Shown here piece after piece: positions 12,938 to 24,689 of a stretch of 64,000 nucleotides of DNA; position 1 is the first letter of the stretch; every line of letters begins with the position of its first letter. Location of the stretch: NCBI GenBank assembly GCA_038380795.1, contig CM076266.1, forward strand, positions 16,590,145 through 16,654,144, in the 5' to 3' direction. The notes beneath the pieces are model-generated. The model saw nothing but the letters and a program-made list of their open reading frames with translations. It made no database searches and was not told where the DNA came from. This DNA comes from Pyrocephalus nanus. Lineage: Eukaryota > Chordata > Aves > Passeriformes > Tyrannidae. The position numbers and the translations under genes are program-made.

Positions 12938-13081
12938 GTATAAATAAATACTTATAATAAAGGTATAAATACATAAACATTTATATATAAATATTTAATT
13001 ATGTATTTATAGATATATAAACCCCATAAATATTTATAAACATATATAATATCTATAACTATATTATATATATGTATAGTA
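12938..13081. repeat. A/T-only low-complexity block inside the provirus
   Basis: About 140 bp made almost wholly of TATAAATA- and ATATTTA-type words, with very few G or C. It sits about 60 bp before the 3' LTR, near where a polypurine tract would be expected. It probably grew by slippage after insertion, or came from an A-rich viral 3' region. Confidence 0.8.
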
Positions 13082-13140
13082 GGAAGATGCAGGATTTGGA
13101 CATGACATAAATGGTATAGAATGAGGGATGGATAATGCCC

Positions 13141-13542
13141 TGGTTCTGTCTAGGACAGAGTTAAGTTTAGCAGTAGCCAGGAGGGGGTATGGCTGGACTC
13201 GGAGATTGTCCTGTACCACCTCACATCGCTGCCAGAGATGGAGCAAGGGGTCCTTTCCAGGTCAGGATAACGTGGAGGCAGCTCATACGTTTCCAGTTTC
13301 CACGTGGTGAGCATTCACAGGTGAATTGTTTGCCTCTTTTGTACACCCTGTTATTAACATTGTTGCTATTACTGTTCTTTTTCTTATTTCCTTGCTGTGC
13401 CCAGTAAAATGTTCTTATCTCACCCCATGATGTTCACCTTTTATGCCTCCAATTCTCCTTTCCAGCCTACTCTGGGGAAGGGGGTGTGAGTGAGTGGTGC
13501 ATGGTTTGGGGTGTTTCAATGGGAAATATCATTCCTAAACCA
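13141..13542 (+). repeat. 3' LTR of the endogenous retrovirus
   Basis: Aligns end to end with 10555-10960: both start TGGTTC and share the GTGGTGAGCATTCACA and TGTTCTTATCTCA blocks. The AGTAAA is at 13403-13408. It ends near CCTAAACCA, the counterpart of GTAAACCTTA in the 5' copy. Many scattered substitutions and small indels show age. Confidence 0.85.
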
Positions 13543-16500
13543 TGAAAAAATACACTATACAAATTTGTTACCACCATTTTTAGTTCCTACAAGAGGAGAA
13601 ATAAAGTTTGTAGTATTGGTTGAGATAGTTAAAAAAAAAAATCTCTTAGAATTATTTATATAATAGCTGTTTCATAAGTGTGTGATGCAGAGTCTTAACA
13701 ATGATGGATTTTTATTCTGCTTTCTAAAATGTATTGTGCAGGAAAATGGGGTGGCAGCTGGGAAAGTATTGTTGTGTGTCACAGCTGTGATGTCCTATAG
13801 TCAAGTGCAACTCTAGTTTAAAATGATATGCACCTTTTAAATTTTACTGTGCATTGGAACTTAACAGAGAACAAAACATAGACAGATTTTTATGTACATT
13901 TCTGACAACAAAATAGTCCAGGCAAACAACTAATGAATATACATAATGAAAATCGGATCTGTTTCCTTCACTGTTCTTTCTCTATGTAGTTTTTATTTCT
14001 GGAATGTTTTTTTTTTGTTTTATTATTATTATTATTATTTTCATTTTTTTTAACTTCTGAATACTCTTCTATGCTTTAAGTAATGCTGAACTGGGAAGAG
14101 AAATCAGATGATGTAGTTTAGTTTGCTGTAAGTTTCTCATCTACCCTCAGTTTACATGTTTAGCTCCTATTTAATCAGATCATTGGAGCTGAATGTGTAA
14201 AGGGATTCTGATTCCTAAGTTCCCTTGAAATTGGTAGCAAGTTAAGCAGCCAGACACTTCCTTTGTATGTGGCTATATATGTCCCAATAGGACCATGCAG
14301 TTATTAAGGTTACAGGTATTTTCCTGAAGAAATAGTTGTATCCTTAATGAGAGACACCTATATGAGAGGATTATTTTTGAATGTTGAAAGCCCTCTCTGT
14401 GTGGAGTGCTCAATAAGCAGAAAACAGGAAATAGCACAAATTTAAACTCCTGTTCATTCCTGTCTCTTCTCAAGAAGGGTGTCTTTTTTTTTTCCTACAT
14501 CCAGAACTTCAAGTGTGGTAATAGAATTTCTTTTTTATGTAATTTTGCTCCCTCTGGAACTTTCATGCCTTATTTTTCAGTGTAGACAAGCCTATTATTT
14601 TCAGTCAGACTTCATGCTTCAGCAAGGTGGTTATGAATATATATAGCTTGACATGCAAGTTACCCAGCAGATGTTTTTGCATCTATGTTCAGTGTGATAC
14701 GTCTTTTTTTTAAACACACAAGGCAGCTTCATACCTTGTATTACTGTTTATGAATAACAGAGGTTATGGTCCAAGGTCAGAAGGATAAATAAGGCTAAGG
14801 CAGCCTTGCTTAGACTGAGGCTCCAGTTATCTATACTGTTACATTTCTGCAGCACCTCATATGAATATGTTATATCCCAGTGAAGCATTAACACTGACAC
14901 TTGAAGGAGCTGCTGCACCAAGAATAATTTGTATTTGTCAGGGCTTCTAAAGAGGTGACAAAAGTCTGGCAAGTTGGGACACAGTCTGGACATACTGTAT
15001 TCCATTGATTCATGGATGCCTGATAACTGAGGCATCCAGGGTGCATTTGGTTGAATGTGTGAGCAGTGAGTGGTTGCTCTGTGCATACACTGTCCCTCTT
15101 GTAGGCACATCTGGCAGCTCTGGCTGCAATACATTGAAACACACCTGGATTACCATTGAGAGAGGTAGGGTAGTACAGTGCTTCTGAGATACAGCTTGTT
15201 ATTCTAAACAGCACATTGTGCTTCATATCCTAATGTAAATATTAGCTGGGCTTAGGACTTGATGACAGCAGATAAAGTCTGGAGTAGGAAAAGGCTAATT
15301 GAGTTGCCTCTTTCCTCCTGTTCTCTGTGCATGCATAAGTTGGTTCTTCACAGAAAATAAAGTCAGTATATATTCTCTGAGCTACATTTGGAGTAGTGTG
15401 TTCCTGCTGTGGTAACACAAACTAAGTAGCAGAACAAACATCAGTGCTGTAACAGATTAGAAGAATCTGTCCCACCTTCGTTTTTGTCTCCAGACAAAGT
15501 TGCTGAAAAGGTGTTTTGCTCCTTCAGTGCTACTTAAAATGTCACAAGTGCAAAACAATACCATTGTCCACGTATCAACACTTAACTGTGAATTTTACAG
15601 GATAGCTTTTCCAAGCCCTAGAGCATGTCTTTCTTCCTCCTAAAGGAAAAAAATGCCTAGATCTGAGCAAGTATTCAGAATCGGAAACAGTAAAACCATA
15701 TTAGTAGCTTGTAGCATGAATACTGAAGAGGTGTGTACTCTGTATTTTCTGGAAGAAATGTATCAAACTTGAGATAGGGCCACTGTAGACTGTTATTTGG
15801 CTGTAAAGAGCAAATAACTGTGGTCACAGCACATTTCTTCTGTCTGTCTCTGCTTTCTTGGATACCTTTCATCTTGACGGTGCTGGTATCAGTTCATTCA
15901 AAGAAAACCCAGGCAGTTCTTTCTTCCTGCATCAGTAGAAGGCAGGTTTCTTCCCAGGAAGCCAGGTACATAGACTTGGCAGCATATAGAAGAACACGTT
16001 TTCACATCTTACTGCACAGCTGTGTTGGCTCTGCAGATGTGTGTGCAGCATGTCATTGCCACACTGCAAAATAGCAGAGGTCAGACCTGGCTTTAATTAA
16101 TGTGCCATTTTTTTGCGGCAGCTTGCAATAAAAGTGAAGGTTATAAATGCAAGGCTGGACTCTAGACAGAGTTATGGAACTGGTTATCCTGATAAATGAT
16201 CACCAACAGAGTTTTAATTTGTAACCTGGAAAGAGCTTTCAGCATTGTTGGTAACAGCAAGGGGGGAAAAAAGGGCATGTTTATCTAGAGTGTGTTTTGC
16301 TAGAAAGCTAGATCTAAATTTCTCTTTTGAAACATTTGCCTTAAGCCTATATATTTGTTTAGACAAAACTAGCTGCACAGGTTTCTGCTTGAGAGAATGA
16401 GAGGTAGCCTTCTTGTCCTTTCTAAGTTTTCCACACAAACCCCCATAATTGTTCTATTTCTTTCATGTTGATTTACCATGTCCGTAATGTAATGGTAAAG

Positions 16501-16732
16501 CGTACACTTCAGTCATATGAATACTGACATAAATCTATGGTGATTTGTGCCAGCTGAAGAATGTATGGCACTATGTCCTTTGATGGTATGTTTTTAGGTA
16601 TTTGCTGATACTTAGTATGTGGATAGGATTGCTTTTTTCCACTGCCTTTCTGGGACACGTCCACAGTTTTCTTTCTTATCTTCCCCTGTTTTCATGACAA
16701 GATGTAAATTCTCTAAATGATTGTATTTGCAG

Positions 16733-16884
16733 ATAGCAAGCTATGTGAACAAATTTGCCTCAGACATCTCTATCTTGCAACGGTCGCTAGCAATCCTGGA
16801 ATCGATGGTGCTCAATAGCCATGACCTGTACCAGAAGGTAGCGCAGGAGATCACAATTGGGCAGCTAATCCCACATCTGCAGGG
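16733..16884 (+). CDS. ELMO1: ELMO1 coding exon (152 bp), human residues ~184-234
   Basis: The acceptor follows a TTGTATTTGCAG tract and the donor is GTGAGT. The exon enters in phase 0 with IASYVNK and runs through [15 protein letters not shown] and [19 protein letters not shown]. It ends with two bases of a Gly codon. The Tyr in DLYQK corresponds to human Y216, reported as a Src-family (Hck) phosphorylation site (recalled). Within armadillo-like helices. Compared with the human protein as I remember it, residues near 187, 191 and 193 differ (Y, F and S instead of F, S and I) inside an otherwise almost invariant stretch. The next intron is short (885 bp). Confidence 0.97.
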
Positions 16885-17769
16885 GTGAGTGTATTCAGCT
16901 CCCACTTGATATGGTGGAATAATTTTTTTTTCCCTCAAAATGAGCACAGCATTTGGAAAAAAACAGTGGTATAAAGACTGGCAACCTCTTTTATGATTCC
17001 TGTGTCTACTACAAGTGATTGGAAAACTGATAACCAGCTTTGTGGAGTTGCTTGGTCATTAGAGGTTTTTTTGGGTATTTAAATTTTTTTTTTCAATAAG
17101 CTGCATATGTAGTTGGAAGTAGGGAACGAAGAGAAGAGCACTCTACAGTAATAAAATACTTCATGCCATCAGCATGCAGATGGGGTTGTTTTGCTTGTCA
17201 GCCTCTGGGAAGTGATTAAGACAAAAATTGCTTACTTTCTGCTGAAGGTATATTTGAAAAGGGAGGGACTTTTTCTTAAATAGTAATATGCAGTGGTTAA
17301 ATGGATGGAAACTGCCTCTTGTAGCATAGGCAAGTATATGGGAGCATGTGCATAGTGTATAGTTATGCTTGTCTCCCAGCTGGGACATTTTAACTCCCCT
17401 GAAAAGCTTTTAATACCAGCAGGTTCACCTCCAGAACCCTTTAAGGGAAGATTCTTCTTTCTACCTCTAGATGTTGAGTATCTGGCAGAAGCTGATTGTT
17501 GGTCAACTACTATGATCAGTGGAGGGTTGATGGCAGTTCAACAGGGTCGTTCATTGCACCTTCCCAGAATGCTGAGTCTCACTCTGGTGCATCTTGTCTC
17601 TTTCAGTAATAAAGACAACCTGGTCATGACCAACTCTGATTACCTAACTTGCATGGTTAACATGAATTGCAAACAGTTCCTCCAGTTCTACCTCCAGCTG
17701 GAAGATCAGTGTCTCCAGCTCATGTGAATTCATGTTCTTCTCTAATGTTTATGACATTGTTCCAAACAG
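16885..17769 (+). other. ELMO1 intron (885 bp)
   Basis: The shortest complete intron in the window. No repeat was recognised. An open frame at 17365-17727 in the sense direction has no known domain and is not in phase-compatible exon context, so I treat it as chance. Confidence 0.8.
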
Positions 17770-17848
17770 GACAGACCAAGAAATCCAGACGTATACCATT
17801 GCGGTAATAAATGCACTCTTCCTTAAAGCACCAGATGACAAGAGGCAG
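17770..17848 (+). CDS. ELMO1: ELMO1 coding exon (79 bp), human residues ~234-260
   Basis: The acceptor ends TTCCAAACAG and the donor is GTAAGT. The first base completes Gly234. The exon then reads [20 protein letters not shown] and PDDKRQ, ending on a complete Gln codon. The peptide follows ELMO1 (recalled human has S rather than T after the Gly, and DERRQ at the end), while NALFLKAP is shared with ELMO2. Helical armadillo-like region. The exon belongs to a compact cluster of five exons between 16.7 and 24.5 kb. Confidence 0.97.
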
Positions 17849-20800
17849 GTAAGTTGTTGGGTTTTGTGTGCCTGTGTATCTGTAGGGAAGTAAGGGAAGT
17901 AAGTGTTTCATAATTCTTACCTGCAGTTGTCTCAGTCACACTTTGCTTGCAGTTAATTCAGACTGGAACTTGACTAGTTATTTCATGTTGATATATTATT
18001 CATTTTAATAGAGCTACCTCCATCTTGCACCAGTATAAGTAGGGATTAAGTGTTCTTCCATGCTTTTGTAGTTCCTTGTAACCTCATTTGAACCATATTG
18101 ACTGTGGCTGACTGTAGTATTTATTGTACTGAACTCTTTGCCAGCATAGCTTGTAAAACCAGGCTATTTTTTGGTAGGATGTTTTTCCTCCAGATTCTTT
18201 ATCTAAAAGTGTGTTCCTTTTGAAAATGGAAATATCTTGCCATGTAAGCATTTCATGACTTTTAGAGAGTGCTATTTTAAGTCAGCTTTAGTGCCACATA
18301 TCAGAAGTCTCAAAAGGAAAGATTGCTAGTTACTGTTAAATGAGAATGGGATGTGAAGTGTTATGAAATAGTGAAGTTCTATCCATGTTTATAAAGTTGT
18401 TAGCCTGTGTCAAAACAGATTTAGTCATTTATTTATTTAACATTTCTGTCACCAATGGAACAGCAATGATAATTCTTGTAGTGACATACTATTACTGCCT
18501 GGAACAAGTTCACTGAGAGTTGCTGATCAGTTCTGACAAGGACTTTCCTGATATTTATTTACATTTTTAAGTGTTGGAGCCTTTAAGCAAACATCAAAGC
18601 CCTTATGAGGTTTTTTTCTTTTTTTATTTTCTTAAAAATATTTTTAACCTTGTGAAAGGGGAAAGTAAACCCATAGTTTACCCCTCCTCCTTTTTCCCCT
18701 TCTTTCTCCATTGCAGGCTTCAGTGATTAAGGGAAGAAGGCACTTAAAAAAACAAAAATTGGCGTAAAACCTTTCTTTTAATTTTGGCATAAACCTATGA
18801 TAGATGCTTCTAAGACAACCAAATACTTTGCTTTTTACATTTGCAAATAGTTGCTGCTGCTTATGTTTCTGTGAAAAGTATGCTTTGGTCATATTTGAAG
18901 TTAAGAGACAATGTCAGATGTAGATAAGACTTCAATATTAGTCAGTGGGCACGTGTTCCTTGAACTACAGTTCAAGCAGGGTGTTGCCAGCATTGCCAAC
19001 TATTTTTGCCAACAGTGTAACCATCCAGTGAGGCAGGCAGTAAGCCAGGCAGACTTCATCTGCAGTACCTGCTGCTGTGACACAAAATTGTTAGTCACGG
19101 AGTTTATGATCATCAGAAGATAATGATCTAGTTTGGCTTGAAGGCTAATAGCTCTGACACTTGCAGAAAATTTTCTTCAGCCTTTAATAACTTACAGTAA
19201 GTAGTCTCTGTTAGGCTTCTTTTTGTATCTGTCTTGTGGTTAATTAGTAAACCATATAATGAAGAAGGTAGGTGTCCATTGGCTTCAAGATAGCATTAAC
19301 TGATGGTGTTTATTGAATTCTGTCTTTCTGAGACAATGTACTAAGGTGACGCAGTCTCACGTAATTATCTGATGATGGGCACTCAAAAGTTAAGGTTCAG
19401 TACTCACCACTAATATGGTTAGAAGAGAGAAATTGCACTAAAACTCTTGTGACTCCAGGAGCCTTGGCACCCTCTCTACTGCTGTCTTACAGGGACTGGC
19501 ATAGTATGGGTGACTGCACTGCAATTAAGGGAAAGAATTTAAATTGGCACTGCTATATGAATTATTTCACCTCCTTTTTTTTTTTTTTTAATTTTTTTAT
19601 TTTTATTTTCCCGTCTCTCTGTCTGTAATTCAAAAAGCCAAGGGGTCCAAAGTTGTTTTTTTTTTTTCTTTTTTTTTTAAATGAGGACTCCCTGGTTGCT
19701 TTGCTTCTTCTGCCACTGTCAAGTACCAAATTATCTAGAAAAACCTAGGTTATTTAAAAAAACCCCACAACAACAACAACAAAAACCACAAAAAAAGACC
19801 CCCAAAACCACAACAAAAAAGGTCTATCGGAAAAGAGATGGGAGTTTGAGTACTGAAATGATAGTGTGTATGTTTGAAAGACTTTTTTGGCAATTATCTG
19901 TATTTTTGCAGAGACGTTGCTATGGAAAATGAGATGGCAAATTTTGTCAGATAATTCTTCTCATCTCTTAGTACAATACTTATATTAGAAGAGGCAGCTC
20001 ATTAGCTGCTAATGACTACATAGCCTTTGCAGACACAAAGTTGATTATGATGCAGTAATTGGTTTTGTGAATGCTTGTTGTTCCTATCAGTTTTTAGTCC
20101 ACTGACAAAAAACAATACCTCAACAACAGCTTTTTAAATTACAGGTATAAGAAAAAAGTGACAATTTGATAATCCTCTCCAAAAAGTAAAAGGAAATATT
20201 TCCTTTTTTTATTTCCTTGCCTTGAATGCAGAAAAAACTATCTCCTATTCTTTACCTGTTCATCTTTCGGCAGTGGGTATATAGTTTGACAAAACCAGCC
20301 AGTCTGTTCCACTTAATACTAAGGATATGATGTGTCTGGCACTCCCCCTGCAGCCCAGTTGAGCATTTCCAAAAGAGATGGAACCATCTGTGTCATCCAT
20401 TCCTTTGCTGTTACATGCAATTGAAACCTACTTAGCTTAAAATCTAAAGTTGAGTTTCTCTTTAGTCACTTCTTTCTTCCTTATCACACCCATGTTCTGT
20501 GGCAGCATCCTTTGCCTGTTACAAAGAAAACAGTTCAACACCTCTGGCTGCCTCCCATCTAACAACTTGAATTATTTTCTTTTCGCAAGCAAATTCTTAC
20601 CCTAACACTTGCTTAATTTACACTGTTTCTGCAGGCATGTTTAAGCAATCCAGTTCTTTGTGTGTTTTATGTAACAGCCTTTTCCAATTTTCTAGTCTCT
20701 TTTTTGTTATATAGAAGTAACCAGTGTGTACTCTGTATTACTCTTCAGCTCTCTCAAAGTTCAGCATGAATATTTTTTAAAGAATTTATTTCTCCTGAAC

Positions 20801-21487
20801 ATGGCCAATATATTTTATATGGTGCCAACTGCACAGAATCACAGTGCATCCTAAGAATTTCCTTAAGCATGTGTAAACATTGATTTCAGACAGGTCTAGA
20901 AAGAGAAGTTAATTTAAAGCAAAATTCCAATTTTTGAACATGGACCAATGTCAACATTACTACTAAAATACAGGGGAGAAGTATTTTTTGTTATAAGGAA
21001 ACAATACAGAGTTGTAGGCTGATTTATTGAGTGAAAGTTAGAGCAGTTAAGTTTTCAGCAGCCAAAATATTATTTTAAATAAGCCTGTGGTTTGACATCT
21101 TGTTTTAAAATCCTGGCTGACTTCCAATCCATGCTTCCTTCTATATTGTTTGTGGGGAAAGATTGTGCTTGAACAAGGGTGTAAATACTCTGTTGAACCC
21201 AGAGAGGTCTCTTCTGAGGTCTTTCACTGCTGGTTTTGGATCGTCAAAGTCCTCAGCTTGTGTCATACTTTTAACTTTTTTGTCCCTTTTTTCATAGTAG
21301 AGTAATCTGAGTTTATAATGCCCCGAAAAAGGCATACTGTCATTTAGCTGATGACTAATGACTGTCATTTATAAATAACACTACAGAAACATAAGACCTT
21401 TGCTAGTCAGCATGTTCTTCTAGGTATGACACTAAAATACCTGCTTCTGGCTAATTTTTTTATTTTTATCTTTTTTTACTAAACTAG
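17849..21487 (+). other. ELMO1 intron (3.6 kb)
   Basis: Unique A/T-rich sequence, with T-rich runs at about 19574-19605 and 19655-19679 and an A/C-rich CAA-type stretch at about 19757-19820. No mobile element or exon was recognised. Confidence 0.75.
19574..19820. repeat. T-rich tracts followed by A/C-rich (CAA)n-like low complexity
   Basis: Two long T-runs (within 19574-19605 and 19655-19679) are followed, about 75 bp later, by an A/C-rich block with repeated ACA and CAACAA words at 19757-19820. Such A/C and T/G tracts are common in bird introns. No coding or element signature is present. Confidence 0.7.
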
Positions 21488-21538
21488 GAAATGGCAAACA
21501 TTTTGGCACAAAAGCAGCTTCGTTCCATCATTTTAACT
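21488..21538 (+). CDS. ELMO1: ELMO1 coding exon (51 bp), human residues ~261-277
   Basis: A 17-codon exon, phase 0 at both ends, reading EMANILAQKQLRSIILT between an acceptor ending TACTAAACTAG and the donor GTAAGT. EMANILAQKQ distinguishes ELMO1 from ELMO2, which I recall as EMANAFAQKH. It covers the end of the ELMO_ARM region. Its phase would allow clean skipping of 17 residues, though nothing in the sequence shows that this happens. Confidence 0.97.
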
Positions 21539-22908
21539 GTAAGTATACAGTTTTTAAAGTTACTGATCATTAGAAGAGAAAAGGTGACTCAACTCTTGGT
21601 GTTCATAGCTGTATCATAGAAGATATAAATTCGATTGTTGAGTGGGTTCAAAACTGCTTTTTAGAAAAGTTCTTTTCCCCTTCAAATAAATTGTGGTTTC
21701 TTCATGAAAATATAATACTGAATACCTTGGCATTTTTGGTTCTATTGATTGTTCTGGTTCGATATAAAGTTGCCTACAGTTTGTCATGGCTTGCACAAAA
21801 GAAGCATGAAGTAGAGTTAATGAATATAATATAGAAGACCTGCATCTGCTAGCAAGGAATTTTGCCTTTGACCTTAGAGTAGATGACATCTTCAAGGGAA
21901 CAAGGAAAAGTGCTCATTCTTGGTGCACAACAAACCAAACAACAAACAATCCCTCGCACCTTCTCATTCACTGTCATAATTTCAATGATGTGTACAAACC
22001 TCCCAGAATTTATTTCAGAAGGAATGGTTTTACACTGTTTGAGCTCATAGGGAATTTGTAATAATCACATGGAGAATATTCTGAGGTGTTTATTTATTGC
22101 CATAAAATACTCCAGTGCCTTTTGGCAGACAGATTCCTCTTCTCTGGAACTGTACAGTATCAGTTGATGTATCCATCTCCTACTAGATGACTCTTCCCTT
22201 ATGTACTTTGTTCTGTTTAGTGACCTGGCTCTGTTTCCCATTTAGAACAACTTGATGTTTTTGTCACACCAGGGATTTCAAAATAGTCCATCAGTTTTGT
22301 GTTTGCTTCTGAATGGGATAATTCTGCACCTATGGGGCACAGTATGCTAATATATTTCTAAGCAGTTTTCTTCATACCAAATGGAGCTGTGTAGAGGCAG
22401 GATTGTGGTGTGATGTTGACTGCCTGTTGAGCCCTGTCAAATGGCTGCATTCTCTGTGTATGCAGTCTGAATACTTGTCTGCTCAGACAGCTACTCTCTT
22501 AAATATTTTCTTAATATACTCTCTTAAAAAAACCCAACCAAACAACCAAAAAAATAAAATACTCACAGAGCTCCAACACTCTTGGTATGGAATTAATTTT
22601 TCTTTGAAGTGAATTCTCAACACTGGTTTTTTTTAATGCCACTTCTCAGTATATGCACAGACCCTATCTAGTATGAAGTCCTGTCCCTTAAAGTTGTTTA
22701 AGTTGCTTATACAGTATGTAAATCAGCAGTGCTAGTCCTGGTTTGATTGTCTGTGGGGTTTTTTTGTGTTTTGTTTTTCTTTTTTTCCTTTTCTGGAGCA
22801 TACATACACTATTACATAGCAAACACATACTGAAAGAAATGGAAACACCTGACTGCACCCAAGGCAATTTTCTTGTGAAATGATATTTACCAAAGTCTTT
22901 TTTTGCAG
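21539..22908 (+). other. ELMO1 intron (1.4 kb)
   Basis: Mostly unique sequence. A short A/C-rich run lies at about 22526-22560 and a T/G-rich run at about 22750-22790. No exon or named repeat was seen. Confidence 0.75.
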
Positions 22909-23031
22909 CATGTTATCAGGGCACAGAGGGCCATCAATAATGAAATGGCACACCAGCTTTATGTTCTGCAAGTACTTACCTTTAATCTTCTGGAAGACAG
23001 AATGATGACAAAAATGGATCCACAAGATCAG
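22909..23031 (+). CDS. ELMO1: ELMO1 coding exon (123 bp), human residues ~278-318
   Basis: Forty-one codons, phase 0 at both ends, between the acceptor TCTTTTTTTGCAG and donor GTAAGC. It starts HVIRAQRAINNEMAHQLYVL, continues QVLTFNLLEDRMM and ends TKMDPQDQ. HVIRAQRAINNEM is diagnostic for ELMO1 against ELMO2 (recalled HVIRGNRPIKTEM). It encodes the linker helices just before the ELMO domain, a region linked in the literature to the autoinhibitory ELMO module (family knowledge). Confidence 0.98.
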
Positions 23032-24384
23032 GTAAGCATCTGGCATGATCTAGTCTTAGCAGGAAGCAGACAACTGTTCATTGATGTACCTAAAGCTCTT
23101 TACGAAGGAGAAAAAACACTTCTAGGAACACTTACATACGTCATTTATTTTCTCTCTTTGTGAAGAAGGATTATGTTTTTTGGTTGTGATTAGATGTACT
23201 GGCTGTTGCAGTCATTGTGCCAAAGGAGAACAAAATGACCAGGCCATTCTCCTTGGCAGGCTGTTCCAATTTTGTAAGAATACAGTTTTGTGTTTTCCTG
23301 AGCAGAAACTCTGAGCTCCAGTCCAGCATTTGTTTCCTTTGTGTGCTTCTCAGAAGCAATAGAGGTGTACGGTTCTTCCAGAAGTACTTCTGTAGAGCTA
23401 AATTGAGTGTTTAAATGAAAACTAGCTGGCATGCTAGATTTGAAGTTAATTTTGTGTAACAATAAACCCCATTTTTCATACTGCGAACCTATATGGTAGT
23501 TATTCATTAGTTTATTGCTTCTGTGTCCAAACACTGGCTTTAATATAGTTCACTGTGCAAAAAGAGACACTTAATCCCCTAAGAGATTCAAGAGATTTAA
23601 ATATAGAGTCAATGAGCCATATGGAAGATGTGTTTTATTTGTTTATTTTTTGTGGCCTTTTTTAGGCCCTGTACACAGAGGAACTTGATTTCATTTTTAA
23701 GAGGAAGTTATGTTAAGAGTTGCTGATAATTTGGAGAAGAAAAGGGACAGATAAATAGTTTTAACATAAGTAACATCATGCTGTAGGTTTTAATCCTTCC
23801 TGTTTCTTAAATTTGAGACAGGAAAGTTGGACTCTTGGGAATGTTCATGCAGTCAACTAGCATATATCTCCATAGAGAGTGACTAACACAGTGTTATTAG
23901 TGTTATGATAGGGTGGTTATCACTGTCTTTAGACATTTGTAGTAATTCCTCTCTTGCCCATTTCTGTGGTAGCAAAAATGGACAGTTACAAAAATGAATT
24001 CAGAGTGCTGACTCATTTTGATATCATTCAGCAAAATATTTAAGTACCAGCTTCATTACCAGCTTAATTTAAAATCTATGTAATCTCTTGGCTTCTGTGG
24101 TTAAAATCAAGTGTGTAGTTAGACCTTGATAATGTGGGTCCCACTTCTTAAAGTCAACACCTGGGCACCTGCATGTGAATATCATGAATGTGATGACTTT
24201 TGAAAATGGGAACCACGAGGTCATTCTTGCTGACTGTTTCTCCAAATACAAAGTAGGGAATTTAGACACAAAAAGGTTGGGCAGTGGAGGAAATATAGTG
24301 TTTTGAAACACCTTTTGTGGTATTATTTGTTAAAGTGAAAGTTAAGTTATTTAACCAATCTTTTTTAACCTTGTTTTGACATAG
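23032..24384 (+). other. ELMO1 intron (1.35 kb)
   Basis: A/T-rich unique sequence with no recognised repeat. The open frames on either strand around 23170-23534 overlap each other and carry no motif. Confidence 0.75.
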
Positions 24385-24516
24385 GCTCAACGGGATATCA
24401 TATTTGAACTCCGAAGAATTGCATTTGATGCAGAGTCTGAACCAAACAACAGTAGTGGCAGTATGGAGAAACGCAAGTCTATGTATACTCGAGATTATAA
24501 AAAACTTGGATTTATT
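24385..24516 (+). CDS. ELMO1: ELMO1 coding exon (132 bp), start of ELMO domain, human residues ~319-362
   Basis: Forty-four codons, phase 0 at both ends, between an acceptor ending TTGACATAG and donor GTGAGT. It begins [20 protein letters not shown], continues [20 protein letters not shown] and ends LGFI. The exon start falls at the annotated beginning of the ELMO domain (about residue 319 in human, recalled). The Ser/Asn-rich loop [11 protein letters not shown] is ELMO1-specific, since ELMO2 has a different loop. The following intron is the largest in the window (22.6 kb). Confidence 0.98.
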
Positions 24517-24689
24517 GTGAGTATTTTTTTGGGGTGGTCCACTAAAAATGGATGAGGGTGTCCATTATAGTACATGTTTTAATCAGTCACTTCTCTTATT
24601 TGGTCTTCTGTCTGTTTCCTATAAGGGAATAGCTTTCCCTCCATCCCCAGAAATCTTGTTAACCCCAATTTGCAGCTTTAGCAGAAGCT

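Larger units (their letters stand above)
10555..13542 (+). mobile_element. Degraded endogenous retrovirus, class II/ERVK-like, internally shortened
   Basis: Two related blocks of about 400 bp (10555-10960 and 13141-13542) in the same orientation flank about 2.2 kb. The first is followed at once by a tRNA-Lys-type primer-binding site. That arrangement defines a provirus on the + strand, the same strand as ELMO1. The interior is far shorter than an intact provirus: it shows only gag-like remnants with stops and frameshifts, and I saw no protease, polymerase or envelope signature. The two LTRs agree at roughly three quarters of positions by eye, so the insertion is old. No target-site duplication was convincing. 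Confidence 0.85.
8258..16732 (+). other. ELMO1 intron (8.5 kb) holding a decayed provirus
   Basis: A C10-A11 tract lies at 8349-8369, T18 at 9274-9291 followed by a TTTG run at 9305-9328, the endogenous retrovirus at 10555-13542, and a TTA microsatellite near 14020-14040. The remainder (about 8.4-10.5 kb and 13.6-16.7 kb) shows no exon or repeat that I can name. Open frames there, such as 14748-15134 on the minus strand, look random. Confidence 0.75.

Noticed and set aside
17365..17727. 120-codon sense frame in the 885-bp ELMO1 intron
   Set aside because: No known domain and no exon boundaries in phase with ELMO1; the two neighbouring exons join perfectly without it.
22909..24516. ELMO2 as the identity of the gene
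   Set aside because: HVIRAQRAINNEM and the [11 protein letters not shown] loop fit ELMO1 and differ from ELMO2 as recalled.
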